64,000 nucleotides of DNA, taken from NCBI GenBank assembly GCA_020632715.1, contig JACKFA010000005.1, positions 646,952-710,951 of the forward strand. The letters are read 5' to 3'. Numbering within the stretch: position 1 is the stretch's first letter; the number at the start of each line of letters is the position of its first letter. This document shows positions 18,782 to 30,300 of this stretch, in pieces. Below the pieces are notes generated by a model. It was not told the DNA's origin. It worked only from the letters and a program-made list of their open reading frames with translations, and searched no databases. This DNA is from Deltaproteobacteria bacterium (GTDB lineage: Bacteria > Myxococcota_A > UBA9042 > PHBI01). The position numbers and the translations under genes are program-made.

Positions 18782-20344
18782 CTACCGCGGCGCCGCCGCG
18801 CCCTCGCTCACCCAGTCCCACGTCGGGCGCACGCGCCCGTCCTCGAACGTGACGCCGCGCGCGCTCCCGAGCACGCCGTCCTCGCCGCGCGCCGCGCGCG
18901 TCGACAGCGCGACCACCCCGCGCGCCGCCACCGGCCGGACCTCCCCCGGGTCGGAGACGCCGTCGCCGTCGGCGTCCTCCCAGAGCGCGAGCCCTCGCAG
19001 CTCCGCCCCGCGCAGCTCCCCGTCGCCGTCGTCGTCGAGCGCCGCGAGCGCCGCGTAGCCGTCCGCCCAGAACGCCCAGAACGAGACGCTCCCGAACAGC
19101 TGCAGCCCGCTCCGCACGACGCCCGTGTCCCCCTCGTCCCAGACGAGCCAGGCGGCGCCTCCGCGGATCCACCCCCACGGCCTCGCGAGCCCGCTCCCGT
19201 CGAGGTCGAAGCGCACCCCCGCCCCCGCGTCCACCAGGTCCGCGAGCGCGTCCGACCCGCCCAGCGGAACCACGATCGGCGTCACCGGCCGCGGCAGCCG
19301 CCGCAGCTTGTCGATCGCCGCCTCGAGCTCCGCCCGCTCCGCCGCGTCCTTCTCGGGGTCGAGCAGCGGCAGCAGATACCCCGCCGCCTCCGCCGCGATG
19401 GGCGTCTGCCCGAGCCCCAGCATCTGCACGTCCTTCTCGTGCGCCCACGCCACCGCGAACGTCTTCCGGTAGCAGGTGATCGCCTCCTTCGTGAGGCCGA
19501 GCTGCTCGAGCGCCCACGAGAGCCCGAGGTGCGCGAGCGCGTTCTCCGGGTCCGCCTTCAAGGCCCGCCAGTAGTGCTGCCGCGCCGCCTCGAGGTGCCT
19601 CTTCGCCGCCTCGTCGGGCGGCGTCGCGGCGTCGACCCGGTCCGGCACGTGCGAGTCGCCGAAGCCGTAGAACGGCGCGAACGGCACCTCCGTCGACTGC
19701 GCGAAGGCGAACGTCACCCGCGCCCTCGCCGCGGTCCTGACCGACGGCATCTCGAGCCGCCGCACCCGCGCCGCCAGGCACGCCGCGACCGCGTCCTCCC
19801 CCACCGACTGCGACACCACCCCGACCTTCGTCGCCGGGAGCCGCGTCGGCTCCTTCGCCTTGTCGACGGCGAGCGTGATCTCGAGGACCACGTCCCCCAC
19901 GTAGTCGTAGCGCGCCGCGACCTTCGCGACATCGCAGCCGTCGGCCTCGTCGCGCGGGTCGGACGTCAGCAGGCTCCGGTAGACCGAGCCGGCCCGCCCG
20001 CCGAGCGCCGCGAGCTCACCGCGGATCTCGTTCGAGAGCGACGCCGCACCGCTCACCATCTCGGGCTTCCCGATCGTCACCGTCAGCGGCGAGCGGATCT
20101 CCGCGAGCTCCGTCCGGCGCGCCCACGCCGCCGCGTGCAGGCGCCCGAGCGCGATCTCGAGGCGCACCCGGTCCGCGCTCCCCGGCGCCGCCGCGTCGAG
20201 CTCGCGCTCGAGGTTCGCCACGAGGCGCTCGGCCGGGATCTGCACGAGGTCCGGGATCAGGTACATGGCGGCGGCCGGGGCCGCGACGGCGGCCGTCAGG
20301 CCGGCAGCGAGGAGCGCGGCGAGGAGGAGCGGGCGAGTGCGCAT
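18782..20344 (-). CDS. Exported TPR and EF-hand-like protein
   Basis: 520 residues. ATG 20344 gives a clean signal peptide (LLLAALLAAGLTAAVAAPAAA); the ATG at 20404 would put 20 extra residues in front. Residues about 255-330 carry TPR-like helices (HYWRALKADPENALAHLGLSWALEQLGLTKEAITCYRK). The C-terminal part has two EF-hand-type loops, DDDGDGELRGAEL and DADGDGVSDPGEV, which suggests calcium binding. Probably periplasmic or secreted; role unknown. The gene is 123 bp downstream of the ferritin-like gene on the same strand, with a strong hairpin in between. Confidence 0.72.
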   Translation of the reverse strand: MRTRPLLLAALLAAGLTAAVAAPAAAMYLIPDLVQIPAERLVANLERELDAAAPGSADRVRLEIALGRLHAAAWARRTELAEIRSPLTVTIGKPEMVSGAASLSNEIRGELAALGGRAGSVYRSLLTSDPRDEADGCDVAKVAARYDYVGDVVLEITLAVDKAKEPTRLPATKVGVVSQSVGEDAVAACLAARVRRLEMPSVRTAARARVTFAFAQSTEVPFAPFYGFGDSHVPDRVDAATPPDEAAKRHLEAARQHYWRALKADPENALAHLGLSWALEQLGLTKEAITCYRKTFAVAWAHEKDVQMLGLGQTPIAAEAAGYLLPLLDPEKDAAERAELEAAIDKLRRLPRPVTPIVVPLGGSDALADLVDAGAGVRFDLDGSGLARPWGWIRGGAAWLVWDEGDTGVVRSGLQLFGSVSFWAFWADGYAALAALDDDGDGELRGAELRGLALWEDADGDGVSDPGEVRPVAARGVVALSTRAARGEDGVLGSARGVTFEDGRVRPTWDWVSEGAAAPR

Positions 20345-20424
20345 GAAGACCTCGGGGTGGGCTCTGGGCCAGAGAACGCTACCCCACGCGCCCCTACTCC
20401 GCACGCGCGACGACCGGGCCGACG

Positions 20425-20450
20425 CCCCGGCGAGCGCGCGCCCGCCGGGG
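20425..20450 (-). terminator. GC-rich stem-loop after ferritin-like gene
   Basis: CCCCGGCG at 20425-20432 pairs with CGCCGGGG at 20443-20450 around a 10-nt loop, 18 bp past the stop of the ferritin-like gene on the minus strand. There is no U-tract, so it may be a weak terminator or an mRNA-stabilising hairpin. Confidence 0.4.
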
Positions 20451-20467
20451 TCGTCGCGGGGCGACAG

Positions 20468-21064
20468 CTACGACACGTAGTCCTGGCGGGCCTTCTCGGC
20501 ACGCCCGGCGCCGATCTTCGTCTCGACCGACTTCTCCTCCTCGGGCGGCGGGAGCGCCGCCGGGAGCCCGAGGTGCTTGAGCCACAGCTCGCGCGCGTAG
20601 CCCTCGGTGTGGAAGCGGTGGTGCGCCTCCTGCGGCAGGATCTCGTCCACCGCCTCGCGGATGGCCTTCGCGAAGTCCTTCGGCCCCTCGTCGGCGAGGT
20701 GCTCGAGCAGGCTCCAGTTGAGGTGGTCCTTCGACTCCGCCTCGACCACGCACTCGGCCGCCACGAGCTCGGCCTCCTCGGCGGAGAGCGTGTCCATCGC
20801 GAGCTGGATGGCCTTCACGAGGGACTGCCCCTTGTGGCGCACGACGGCCTGCGCCGGCACCGACTTCCCGGGGTCGAGCTCGAGCCCCTTCAGGATGGCG
20901 ACGAGCTTGTCGTGGTGGGTCTGCGTCTCCTCGAGGTAGCCCTGCCACTCCTCGCGGAGGCCCGGGTTCCGGGCGGCGCGGAGGGCCGTCTCGTAGAGCT
21001 TGAGGCCGCCCTTCTCCGTCTCGAGGGCGACGTACAGGAGGGACTCGGCGTGGGATCGCTTCAT
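20468..21064 (-). CDS. Ferritin-like domain protein
   Basis: 198-residue all-helical protein. Four-helix-bundle-like arrangement with carboxylate/His positions typical of ferritin-like diiron folds: YVALETEKGGLKLYETAL, GYLEETQTHHDKLVAIL, ECVVEAESKDHLNWSLLEHL and ILPQEAHHRFHTEGYA. No signal peptide, so cytoplasmic. GGAGAG precedes the ATG at 21064. It is divergent from a PfpI/DJ-1 gene 298 bp away; both families are often stress-induced. Iron or peroxide handling is inferred from fold only. Confidence 0.72.
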   Translation of the reverse strand: MKRSHAESLLYVALETEKGGLKLYETALRAARNPGLREEWQGYLEETQTHHDKLVAILKGLELDPGKSVPAQAVVRHKGQSLVKAIQLAMDTLSAEEAELVAAECVVEAESKDHLNWSLLEHLADEGPKDFAKAIREAVDEILPQEAHHRFHTEGYARELWLKHLGLPAALPPPEEEKSVETKIGAGRAEKARQDYVS

Positions 21065-21362
21065 GGTTCTCTCCGGGGTCGGGGTTCGTGCGCGGCCGAG
21101 GGCGCGTCGCGCGCGGCGGCCAGCGCGTCGAGGTCAGAGCAGGACCCGTGCCAGCCCTCGCGCCCGCGCAGACCGGCCAGACATGGGCGTCAGCGGCGCC
21201 CGCGCGACGGGACGGGCCGCCCCGCGGCGTGGCGCATTGCCCCAGCGGGAGAGCCCGGCGGCGCCGCGCGGGGCGCGCTCGCGGCGGGCGCGGCGCCTGG
21301 CATCGAGGATGCACCATGGCTCGGTCCACGGACTGGACGCAGACGAAGAGGAGGAAGATCCG

Positions 21363-21881
21363 ATGGGCCAGCTGAACGACAAGCGTGTCGCCGTCCTCGC
21401 GGAGGAGGGCTACGAGGACCTCGAGCTCTGGGTGCCGTACTATCGGCTGCTCGAGGAGGGGGCCGAGGTGAAGGTGCTCGGGACGAGCTCCGAGAAGTTC
21501 AAGAGCAAACACGGCTACCCCGTCGAGACCGACGGCTCCGTCGCCGACGCGCGCGCCACCGACTACGACGCCGTCGTGATCCCCGGCGGCATGGCCCCCG
21601 ACAAGATGCGCCTCTACAAGTCCGTCGTGGACTTCGTGCGCGAGATGAACGCCGCGCACAAGGTCGTCGCCTTCATCTGCCACGCGGGCTCCGTCGCCGC
21701 CTCGGCCGACATCGTCCGCGGGCGCACCTGCACGAGCTGGCCCTCCATCCGCGACGACCTCAAGAACGCCGGCGCCGAGTGGAAGGACGCCGAGGTCGTG
21801 CGCGACGAGAACCTCATCAGCAGCCGCAAGCCCCAGGATCTCCCCGCGTTCTGCCGGACGCTCGTCGAGGCGCTCGCCTGA
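21363..21881 (+). CDS. DJ-1/PfpI family protein
   Basis: 172 residues, the usual length of bacterial PfpI proteins. The start at 21363 has GAGGAGGAAG just upstream and gives MGQLNDKRVAVLAEEGYEDLEL. The conserved Glu is in EEGYEDLEL, and the nucleophile elbow is FICHAGSVAASADIV (Cys about 101). The C-terminal WPSIRDDLKNAGAEW and LISSRKPQDLPAFC segments match the family. Known members act as glyoxalase-like or protease-like stress proteins. Divergent from the ferritin-like gene. Confidence 0.92.
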   Translation: MGQLNDKRVAVLAEEGYEDLELWVPYYRLLEEGAEVKVLGTSSEKFKSKHGYPVETDGSVADARATDYDAVVIPGGMAPDKMRLYKSVVDFVREMNAAHKVVAFICHAGSVAASADIVRGRTCTSWPSIRDDLKNAGAEWKDAEVVRDENLISSRKPQDLPAFCRTLVEALA

Positions 21882-21948
21882 CGCGGAGCGAGGGGCTACG
21901 CTCTCCGACGCCAGGCCGGCGCGCGATCGCCGGCGGCGCGGAGGCGCG

Positions 21949-22572
21949 ATGGGCGGCGGTCGCTACTACGAAGGGGCCCTCTACGGGCGCGTGATCGAGC
22001 CCCTCCAGCGCGGGCTGCACGCGCGCGTCGCGGCCCTCGTCCCGCCTGGGCTCCGCGTGCTCGACGCGTGCTCCGGCGCCGGCGGCCTCGCCCTCCGGCT
22101 CGCGGCCGACGCGCGCGACGTCGTCGGCGTCGACCACGCCCCGGCGATGGTCGCGTGGGCCGAGCGGCAGCGGCGGAGGGCGGGGGCCGCCGGGGCCCGG
22201 GCGCGCTTCGTCGCGGGCGACGTCGCGCGCGCGCTCGCGGCCGAGGGCGACGGCGCCTTCGACCTCGCGACGATGGTGCTCGCGCTCCACGAGATGCCCG
22301 CGGCCACGCGCGCGCCGGCGCTCCGCGAGCTGTGCCGGCTCGCGGAGCGCGTGCTCGTGGTCGACTTCCGCGTGCCGATGCCGCGGAACGCCGCTGGCCT
22401 CCGGAACCGCGCGCTCGAGGTGGCCGCGGGGCCCACGCACTTCCGCGCGTACCGCGACTTCGTGCGGCGCGGCGGCGTGCCGGGCGTCGCGGCGGCCGCG
22501 GGCGTCGCGTGCGCGCACCTGCGCGACCTCGACCGCGGCGCGATGGCGGCGTTCGAGCTCACGCGCGGGTGA
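21949..22572 (+). CDS. Class I SAM-dependent methyltransferase
   Basis: 207 residues with a Rossmann-type fold. SAM-binding motif I is VLDACSGAGGLALRLA, followed by VVGVDHAPAMVAWAE (acidic strand-2 residue), ARFVAGDVARAL and FDLATMVLALHEM. The Leu-His-Glu motif and the overall shape recall the UbiE/COQ5-like group. The substrate cannot be inferred. It lies 67 bp after the PfpI gene and may share a transcript. Confidence 0.85.
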   Translation: MGGGRYYEGALYGRVIEPLQRGLHARVAALVPPGLRVLDACSGAGGLALRLAADARDVVGVDHAPAMVAWAERQRRRAGAAGARARFVAGDVARALAAEGDGAFDLATMVLALHEMPAATRAPALRELCRLAERVLVVDFRVPMPRNAAGLRNRALEVAAGPTHFRAYRDFVRRGGVPGVAAAAGVACAHLRDLDRGAMAAFELTRG

Positions 22573-22622
22573 TGTCGCGGGGGTCGCTTGTGGTAGCCTC
22601 CGCGCGACGGAGGGCTGGCTCG

Positions 22623-24095
22623 ATGCGCGTGACATGGGCGGTTGGGGCGTGGGCAGTGGCGATCCTCGGCGGTGGGTCGCTCGGTATCGGCGCCTGCTCG
22701 AGCGACGAGGACGCAGGCGGAAACGACGTGGTGACGATCGAGGACACCCTCGGCACCGCCATCCTCGACGTGAGCTTCAGCGACGTCGCGCCGGGCGACA
22801 CGGGCGCCGGCGCGGACACGGGCGCGCCCGCCGACACCGTGGCGCCGGCCGACGCCGACGCGGGGCCCGTCGACACGGCGGTCGCGCAGGACACGGCCGT
22901 CGCGCAGGACACGCAGCAGGTCTTCACGCCGCAGCTCTCGGCCGACCCGACGAGCTACACCTTCTCGTACGTGTCGCCGCTCGGGGCGTCGGGCGAGACG
23001 AAGGTCGTGACCCTCTACAACGCGGGCAACGGCACGCTCGACATCACGAAGATCGCGTTCGCCGCGGGCTCGTCGAACGACTTCGACGTGACGCTCATCC
23101 CGCCGCTCCCGAAGTCCCTCGCGCCCGGCAAGGAGACGCTCCTGACCGTGCGCTTCCGCGACCTCGGCGTCGGCGGCACGGCGACGCTCCAGATCACGAG
23201 CAACGACCCCGTGACGCCGGTCACGTCGATCCAGCTCGCGAGCCACGTGAAGGCGTCGAACAACCCGTGCGTCGCGATCTCCCCGCCGCGCCTCGACTTC
23301 ACCACGGTGCAGCGCGGCATGTCGAAGACCCTGAACGCGACGCTCTCGAACTGCAGCCCCTCGGCGCCGCTCACGCTCTCGAGCGTGTCGCGCTCGCAGC
23401 TCTTCTTCCTCGAGCTGTCGCAGGCGTTCCAGGTGACGAGCCTGCCGGCGCTGCCGACGACGATCCCGGCGGGCGGGTCGATCCCGATCACCGTCACCTA
23501 CGCGCCGACCCTCGCGGGGCTCGACGCCGGCTACTTCGCGTTCCACACCGACGACCCGGCGACGCCGCAAGCGCAGCTCGACGTGTCCGGCAACGCCATC
23601 GCGCCGCCCGTCGACGAGCTCGGGCTGCACGTGAAGATCAGCTGGAACACCGACGACACCGACGTCGACAGCCACCTGCTCATGCCGGGCGGGACCTTCT
23701 TCGACTGCTTCTCGGACTGCTACTTCGGCAACCCCGCGCCCGACTGGGGCGTCACGGGCGACATCGTCGACGACCCGTTCCTCGACGTGGACGACGTCGA
23801 CGGCTTCGGCCCCGAGAACATCAATATCAGTGAACCGATCGCCGGAACGTACACTTTCATCGTACATTACTACGCCGACCACCACGACACGTTCTCGAAG
23901 GCGAGCGACACGACGGTCGAGGTGTGGAGCTATGGGACGCTGCTCGGGACGTTCGGGCCGACGCGGCTCAACAGCACGAACGACGCCTGGGACGTGTTCA
24001 CCATCGACTGGCCGGCCGCGACGGTGACGCAGCTCGGGCGCGTGTGGCAGGTCCCGAGCGGGACCGTCCGCTCCTGCGGCTTCCACTTCCCCTGA
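22623..24095 (+). CDS. Choice-of-anchor D-like lipoprotein with DUF2135/YfaP-like C-terminal domain
   Basis: 490 residues. ATG 22623 gives a signal peptide with lipobox GIGAC. An Ala/Asp/Thr-rich linker (repeated ADT and AQDT) spans residues about 45-100. Two immunoglobulin-like ASPM/SPD-2/Hydin-type domains follow (SYTFSYVSPLGASGETKVVTLYN; DFTTVQRGMSKTLNATLSN). The C-terminal domain contains WNTDDTDVDSHLLMPGG, the metal-binding-like core of the DUF2135/YfaP fold, ending in HYYADHHDTFSKASDTTVEV. Likely a cell-surface protein of unknown role. Confidence 0.75.
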   Translation: MRVTWAVGAWAVAILGGGSLGIGACSSDEDAGGNDVVTIEDTLGTAILDVSFSDVAPGDTGAGADTGAPADTVAPADADAGPVDTAVAQDTAVAQDTQQVFTPQLSADPTSYTFSYVSPLGASGETKVVTLYNAGNGTLDITKIAFAAGSSNDFDVTLIPPLPKSLAPGKETLLTVRFRDLGVGGTATLQITSNDPVTPVTSIQLASHVKASNNPCVAISPPRLDFTTVQRGMSKTLNATLSNCSPSAPLTLSSVSRSQLFFLELSQAFQVTSLPALPTTIPAGGSIPITVTYAPTLAGLDAGYFAFHTDDPATPQAQLDVSGNAIAPPVDELGLHVKISWNTDDTDVDSHLLMPGGTFFDCFSDCYFGNPAPDWGVTGDIVDDPFLDVDDVDGFGPENINISEPIAGTYTFIVHYYADHHDTFSKASDTTVEVWSYGTLLGTFGPTRLNSTNDAWDVFTIDWPAATVTQLGRVWQVPSGTVRSCGFHFP

Positions 24096-24301
24096 CCGTA
24101 GGCGCGTCGGACGCGGGCCCTGTGCGATAGCGCGCGGGAGATGTCACGAACGGGCTATTTTGCCCATCGGGGCCGAAGAGGTCGACGAGGCGGCATTCAG
24201 GGGTGAAGATTCCGGCTGTCCGGGCCGATGGTCCTGGCGGTCGGTCCCAGGTTCGAGCACGCCGAGCGCGGTCGCGACCGCGTGCGCGCGCAGGAGAACC
24301 C

Positions 24302-27300
24302 ATGGCAAGCGTCGCCCCCGCGCCCCAGCCGAAGAAGCTCGCCCCGACGACCGCCCCCACGGCCGCGAAGGCCGAAGAACGCAGCGGGGGCGGCGGCGGC
24401 GACGACGGGCTCCACCAGGCGCTCCGCGAGCGCTCCTTCGACGAGGGCGAGGCGCTGCTCGCGCCGAAGGCCGACGAGGCGGCCGAGACCCCGGCCGCGC
24501 CGAGCAGCGCGAAGGAGGCGCCGCCGGCGAAGACCCGCGCGCAGGTGCTGCGGGAGCAGAAGAAGACCATCGCGCGCATCAAGGATCTGCTCGGCTACGG
24601 CGCGTTCGACTGGCAGATCACCGACAGCGAGGCGAAGAAGGCGATGGCCTCGCTCGAGGCGATGGCGTTCGCCGAGCGGCGCGTCGTGCTCGAGGAGATC
24701 GGCAAGTCCGAGCCGGTCTACCTCTCGCGCATGTTCGAGGAGCTGCCGGCCGGCGCGCGCAAGAGCTACGGCGGCGCCTGGGTCACGCTCCTCGCGGTGA
24801 TGGGGCGCGTCGAGTCCCTCCACGAGCTCGTGCAGGGGCCGCTCGCCAAGGCCGGGCTCGCGCCGGGGCGCCACGAGGCCGAGATCGCGCTCGTCGTCGA
24901 GGCCATCCCCCCCGGTGAGCTCGCGTCGTACGCGACCCTCACGATGGGCGCGCAGGTGCGCGAGTGGGTGCAGCGGCTCCCGGAGGGCCACCCGGCGCAG
25001 GCGTCGTTCGAGGCCGCCTGGGAGGCGGGGACCAGGCACCGCGAGCGCGCGCAGGAGGAGGCCGACACGCGCGAGTCGCGGAAGCGCGACGCCGCGAAGA
25101 CGGTCGCGGGCGACGCGGCGCTGAAGAAGACCTTCGACAGCGTCGAGGATCTGCTCAGCTACGGCGTCCTCGACTGGGCCATCACCGACGCCGAGGCGCT
25201 GAAGGTGCTGCGCCTCCTGAACGGGATCTCCGACCCGGCGAAGCTCCAGTCGGTCGTCTTCGCGCTCGACGCCAAGGGCGTCGCGATGGACCGCTTCATC
25301 GACAACCTCGCGCCGGCGGATCGCTGGAACAACGCCCGCGCCTTCCTGAGCATCCTCCTCATGCGCGACGCGTCGCGCACCCTGAAGTACGTGCAGGAGC
25401 TCCTCGACGGCGGCGTCTCCGACGAGGAGGCGCGCCTCGTCTTCCGCCTCGCCGTCCGCATGCCGCCCGAGCAGCAGGTGAAGTTCCGCTACAAGGACGG
25501 CGGGACCTGGTGGAAGAAGATGGCCGGGGAGGTCGACGAGACCGATCTCGCCAAGGAGAACGCCAACTTCTTCAACGACGACGAGAAGCGCGCCAAGGCC
25601 AAGGAGGAGCTCGAGGCCAACGTCGCGACGTGGGACAAGGGGCGCCTCGACGGCGCCATCGGCACGCTCCTGCGCATGGACGAGGCGGACTTCGTCGAGG
25701 CCACGCTCAACGGCGCCGGGCTCGCCGAGAGCCCTGACCACGGCTGGGCCTACGAGAAGTACGGTTTCGCGCGGCCCGGCGGCGAGCGCGACCCGAAGCG
25801 GTGGGGCAAGTTCGTCGCGAAGAGCGGCTGGGACGAGCTCGGCGAGGCGCTCGCGGAGACCGGGGCGGCCCTCGAGGTCGCGGGCGACGGGCTCTCCGCG
25901 CTCACGGAGCACGAGACGAGCATCGACCTCGAGCAGGTCGAGACGATGATGGGCGGCAACATCGCCGGCGTGGACCTCGCCGAGCGGAAGAACGAGCGCG
26001 ACGACCACGGCACGAACCGCCTCACCGTGAAGCTCGGCGACGGGCGCTTCCAGGGGGCGATCCCGAAGCTCACCATCGCGGCCATCCATCAGCTCGACGG
26101 CACCACGAAGATCGACTCGGGGCCGGTCACCATCGACGGCGTCGCGTTCGACCTGAAGTGGGGCACGAAGGCGGACCCGCGCGCGTGGGTGAAGATCGAC
26201 GTCGCGAGCATCGCCGCGGCCGACGTCTTCCGCACGACGCCGACCGCCATCGACCGGCTCGGGCGCTTCGCGCTGCAGGCGTTCCGGCTCGAGGCGGAGC
26301 GCGCCGAGATCGCCGTCCCCGACGGGCTCGCCGAGGCCATCGAGAGCGTGAGCGGCCTCCTCGCCGACGTGAACGACACCGTCGGGCGCCTGGTCGGCGG
26401 GATCGGCGCGGCCGGGGCCGACGCGGGCAAGCTCGGGGCGAGCCTGAGCGGCGCGTTCACGGGGCTCGCGCAGGCGAAGATCGCGGTCGGCGGGATCGAC
26501 GTGGAGAACGCGGGGTCCGCGGGCGGACCGAGCGTCGGCGCCGCGTCGCTCGAGGGGCTCACGATCACGGTCACGTCGCGCTCGAAGGACGACGCCGCGC
26601 GGGAGCGGCTCGCCGAGCTCGCGCAGAAGCCGGCGCTCTCGCCGGCCGAGGAGGCGCAGCGCGCGGCGCTCGCGGCGGAGCTCCCGAAGCTCACGGCGAT
26701 GCGCGGGCGGCTGCGGGCGCTCGAGGCGAAGGAGAAGCAGCTCGACGAGGGGGCGTCGACGGACCTCGTGCCGACGCTCGTCATCGGGAAGATGGAGCAG
26801 CCCGGGCTCTCGCTCGACGAGCAGGAGGAGCTCCGGCGCCTGCGCGACGCGCTCGCCGTGTCTCAGGGCGAGGTGACGCTCGACTCGCTCCGGGTCGAGG
26901 ACGTCGAGGCCGGCGACGCGAAGGTCGCGAAGCTCGCGGTGACCGACCTCTCGGCGAAGGCGGTGACGCAGCGCGGGGCAGCGGACGCGGGCGCGCAGGA
27001 GGCGGCGCCCCTCGGGTTCGGGAGCGTCACGGCGAAGGTCGAGCTCGAGGGGCTCGTGGCGGGCGTCGGGAAGACGCGCTTCGCGCAGCGCGAGGCGGCC
27101 ATCGCGGCGATGAAGGAGGCGGCCGAGGCCGAGGGGGCGAGCGCCGAGAAGAAGGTCTCGCACGCCGAGGCGGAGGCGGCGTTCGCGCCGGTGCGGGCGC
27201 GGTGGGCCGAGCGGATGGGGCTCCTCGAGAAGGCGAAGGCGGGGGCGCTCTCGCCGGAGGAGGACGGCGCGCTGAAGCAGCTCTCGACGGCGCTCGCGCC

Positions 27301-30300
27301 GTGGCTCGAGGCGGCGCCCGACGTGGCGGTCGGGAAGGCGTCGCTCGGGCAGGTGGACGCGACGATCCAGGGCGGGAAGGTCGCCGTGCGCGCGACGGAC
27401 GTGGCGCTCGAGGACGTCGCGCTCGGCGACACGAAGGCGAAGTCGGCGAAGGTCGGCGCGCTCAGCGCGGACGCGAGCGGGCTCATGGGCGGCGGCGCGC
27501 TGCGCGCCGGGCTCGCGGCAGAGCAGGTGGACCTCGAGGGCGTCGAGAAGGGCGTCGCCGGGCAGGCGGGGCACGCGAAGGTCGACAAGGCCCACGTCGG
27601 CGCGGTCGCGGGCAGCTACGACGCGGGGGCGGCCGGCGGGACGGTCGTCGCGTCGGCGAAGGACGTCGCGCTCGAGGGGATCGCGGCGACGTCGGAGAGC
27701 CGGCTCGCGGCGCTGAAGCACCAGATCGCGGTGCTCGAGGCGGAGGCGGCGCCGGCGGATCCCGCGGTGCACGCCGGGAAGCTCGCGAAGGCGCGGCGCC
27801 AGATGAAGGCGTACGAGCGCCTCGAGAAGCAGCAGCGCGCGGCGAAGACGAAGGCCGCGAAGGCGCGGGCGGCGAAGGCGCTCGCGGCGTGGAGCGAGGA
27901 GGTCGAGCTCACGGTGCGCGAGGCCGGCGTCACGGACGTCGACGTGCGCGCGACGGGGGTCGGGAGCGGGCAGCTTGCGGCCGAGGCGCACATCGCGGGC
28001 GAGGCGCACGCGACGGGGATCAAGCGCGGCGACCTCGGCGTGGGCTCGGTCCGCGGGCAGGGGATGCTCGTGAAGGTCGACGCGACCGACCCGGCGATGG
28101 GGACGACCGTCGCGGCGCGGGCGGACCACGTCGAGGCCGAGCAGGTCACGGCGGGCAGCGCGCGCGTGAAGAAGGCCACGCTCGACGGGGCGTCGCTCGT
28201 CGCGACGGACGAGCGGACGGCGATGGGCGCGAAGAAGGCGCAGGTGCGCGGGGTGCGCGCGGGCGGGGCGTCGGTCGCGTCGGCGACGCTGAACGACGCG
28301 GACCTGACGACGCGCACGGACGCGCGCGGGAACGACCACGTCTCGGCGTCGGCGCGGAGCGCGTGGGCGTACGACGTGCGGAGCCGCGGGAAGGGGCACG
28401 ACGCGCGCGTGAAGCACGTCGCCGGGAGCGGGCTCGCCGTGAGCGCGGGCGGCGGCCACACGAGCGCGAGCCTCGCGTCGTTCAAGGCGCGCGACGCGAG
28501 CGTGGCGACGAGCGAGGGCGACCAGCAGAGCGTGGTCGCGGCGGACAAGGTGAGCGGCACGGGGGCGTCGTTCAGCGCGGGCGGCGGCAAGGTGCGCGCG
28601 GGCGTGAAGACGCTCGAGGGCTCCGGGCTCGCGGCGGCGGGGGCGATGACGGGCGGCCGCTTCGTGACGGTGGACGAGGCGAAGATCGCGGACGCGTCGA
28701 TGTCGGCGGACAAGCAGGCCGGGTCGATGAAGGCGGACGTGGGGTCGCTGACGGCGGCGGGCGTGCGGTCGGTCAAGGCCGACGGGAGCGAGGTCGTCAC
28801 GGCGGACAAGGCCGCGCTCGGCGGCGTGCACGTGCTGTCGAAGGACGTGGCGATCGAGGACGACGCCGGGGCCGCGGTCGTCGGGCCGGACGGAAAGCCC
28901 CTGTCGCGGCGCGTGTCGTCGGTGGACGTGGAGAAGGCGAGCGTCGAGGGCGGCGCCGCGAAGCTCACGGACAAGGCCACGGGCGCGGTTACGGAGGTCG
29001 CGACGAAGAAGACCGAGGTCGAGGGCGCGTCCGCGATGATGGACGGCTCGAAGATCGCGGGGCACGTGGACCGCGTCGAGGGCGACGTGGCCTACAGCGG
29101 GTCGAAGCCGATCACGCTCCCGAACGGGCAGCAGGTGACGCGCGCGAGCGGGCACGTGAAGGCGACGGGGCTCGGCGGCGAGGTCGACACGGCGACGGGC
29201 GACGTGTCGGCGAGCTTCGGGACGATCAAGGCGAATCGGCTCACGTTCGGCGACGGCGACCGGAAGGTGGCGCTCCTGAAGTCGCTCTCGCTCGGGAAGG
29301 CGGGGGAGACGTCGACGGTGAGCCTGTCCGGCGGGAAGGTGTCGGGCGACCTGTGGGCGGTGCGCGTGGTGACCGACGACGACGTCGCGGTGCCGATCGG
29401 GCCGGGGCTGAACGCGGCGGTGACCGGGAAGCTCGGGGTCGGGCGGATCCAGCTGAAGAAGGTGGACCCGGGGGACCTCGCGGCGGCCGGGTCGTCGGTG
29501 AAGATCGAGGGGATCGCGGCCTCGCTCCGGATCGCGACGCCGGACGGGAAGATCGCGTGGGTCGACGACGCGGTGGTCGGGCAGATCGCCGCGCAGGGGA
29601 TGGGCGGCGGGAAGCTCGCGGTCGGCTACGACTGGGTGACCGCGAAGTCGTTCGGCGTGAAGGACGGCGAGAAGGGCAAGACGAAGGTCGAGAACTTCGG
29701 GCTCCGCGACGGGTACGCGGAGGTGCAGCTCGGGTCGGATCCGAAGGTGCTGACGGCGTGGCTCGGCGAGGTGAAGGGCGACGTGCACGTGTCGGCGACG
29801 ATCGACAAGTCGAAGGCGAAGGCGAAGAACGACGGCTCGCCGGCGGCGCCGGCGGCGAGCCCGGGGACGAGCGGCCCGAAGGAGCGGGACGACCTCATCC
29901 TCGACGTGCTGAAGGAGAGCGACCTCACGATCCCCATGAAGACGAAGGGCTCGGCCGGTCTCGAGACCAACATCGAGATGTGGGCGAAGGCGCACGACGG
30001 CAAGATCCCGTTGAAGGACGCCAACATCTCCGCGGAGTGGGGCTACCTGCACGCCGGGACCGGCGACGGGATCAGCCGCTCCCTCATCCGCAACGTCGTG
30101 GCGCCCGACTTCGTCGCCTTCGACGACGCGGGGAGCATCGACGTCGACCGCACGGTGAGGCGCCTCGCGACCGATCAGGGGCCGTCGCCGGACGGTGAGA
30201 AGGACGAGGGGCCGAGCGACTTCCTGACGAACCTGCAGGTCGGGGTCCATTCGCGCAACCTGAAGGGGCGTGCCGGGATCGTGGGGAAGGGAGAGGGCCG

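Noticed and set aside
21000..21362. 120-residue N-terminal extension of the PfpI protein
   Set aside because: Not family-like; it overlaps the ferritin-like gene start and the divergent promoter region. The ATG at 21363 has an excellent ribosome site.
24197..30250. 2017-residue open frame on the minus strand
   Set aside because: Shadow of the giant plus-strand gene: Arg/Leu/Asp-rich low-complexity translation, no domain or ribosome site, while the plus frame has clear domain structure and a good start.
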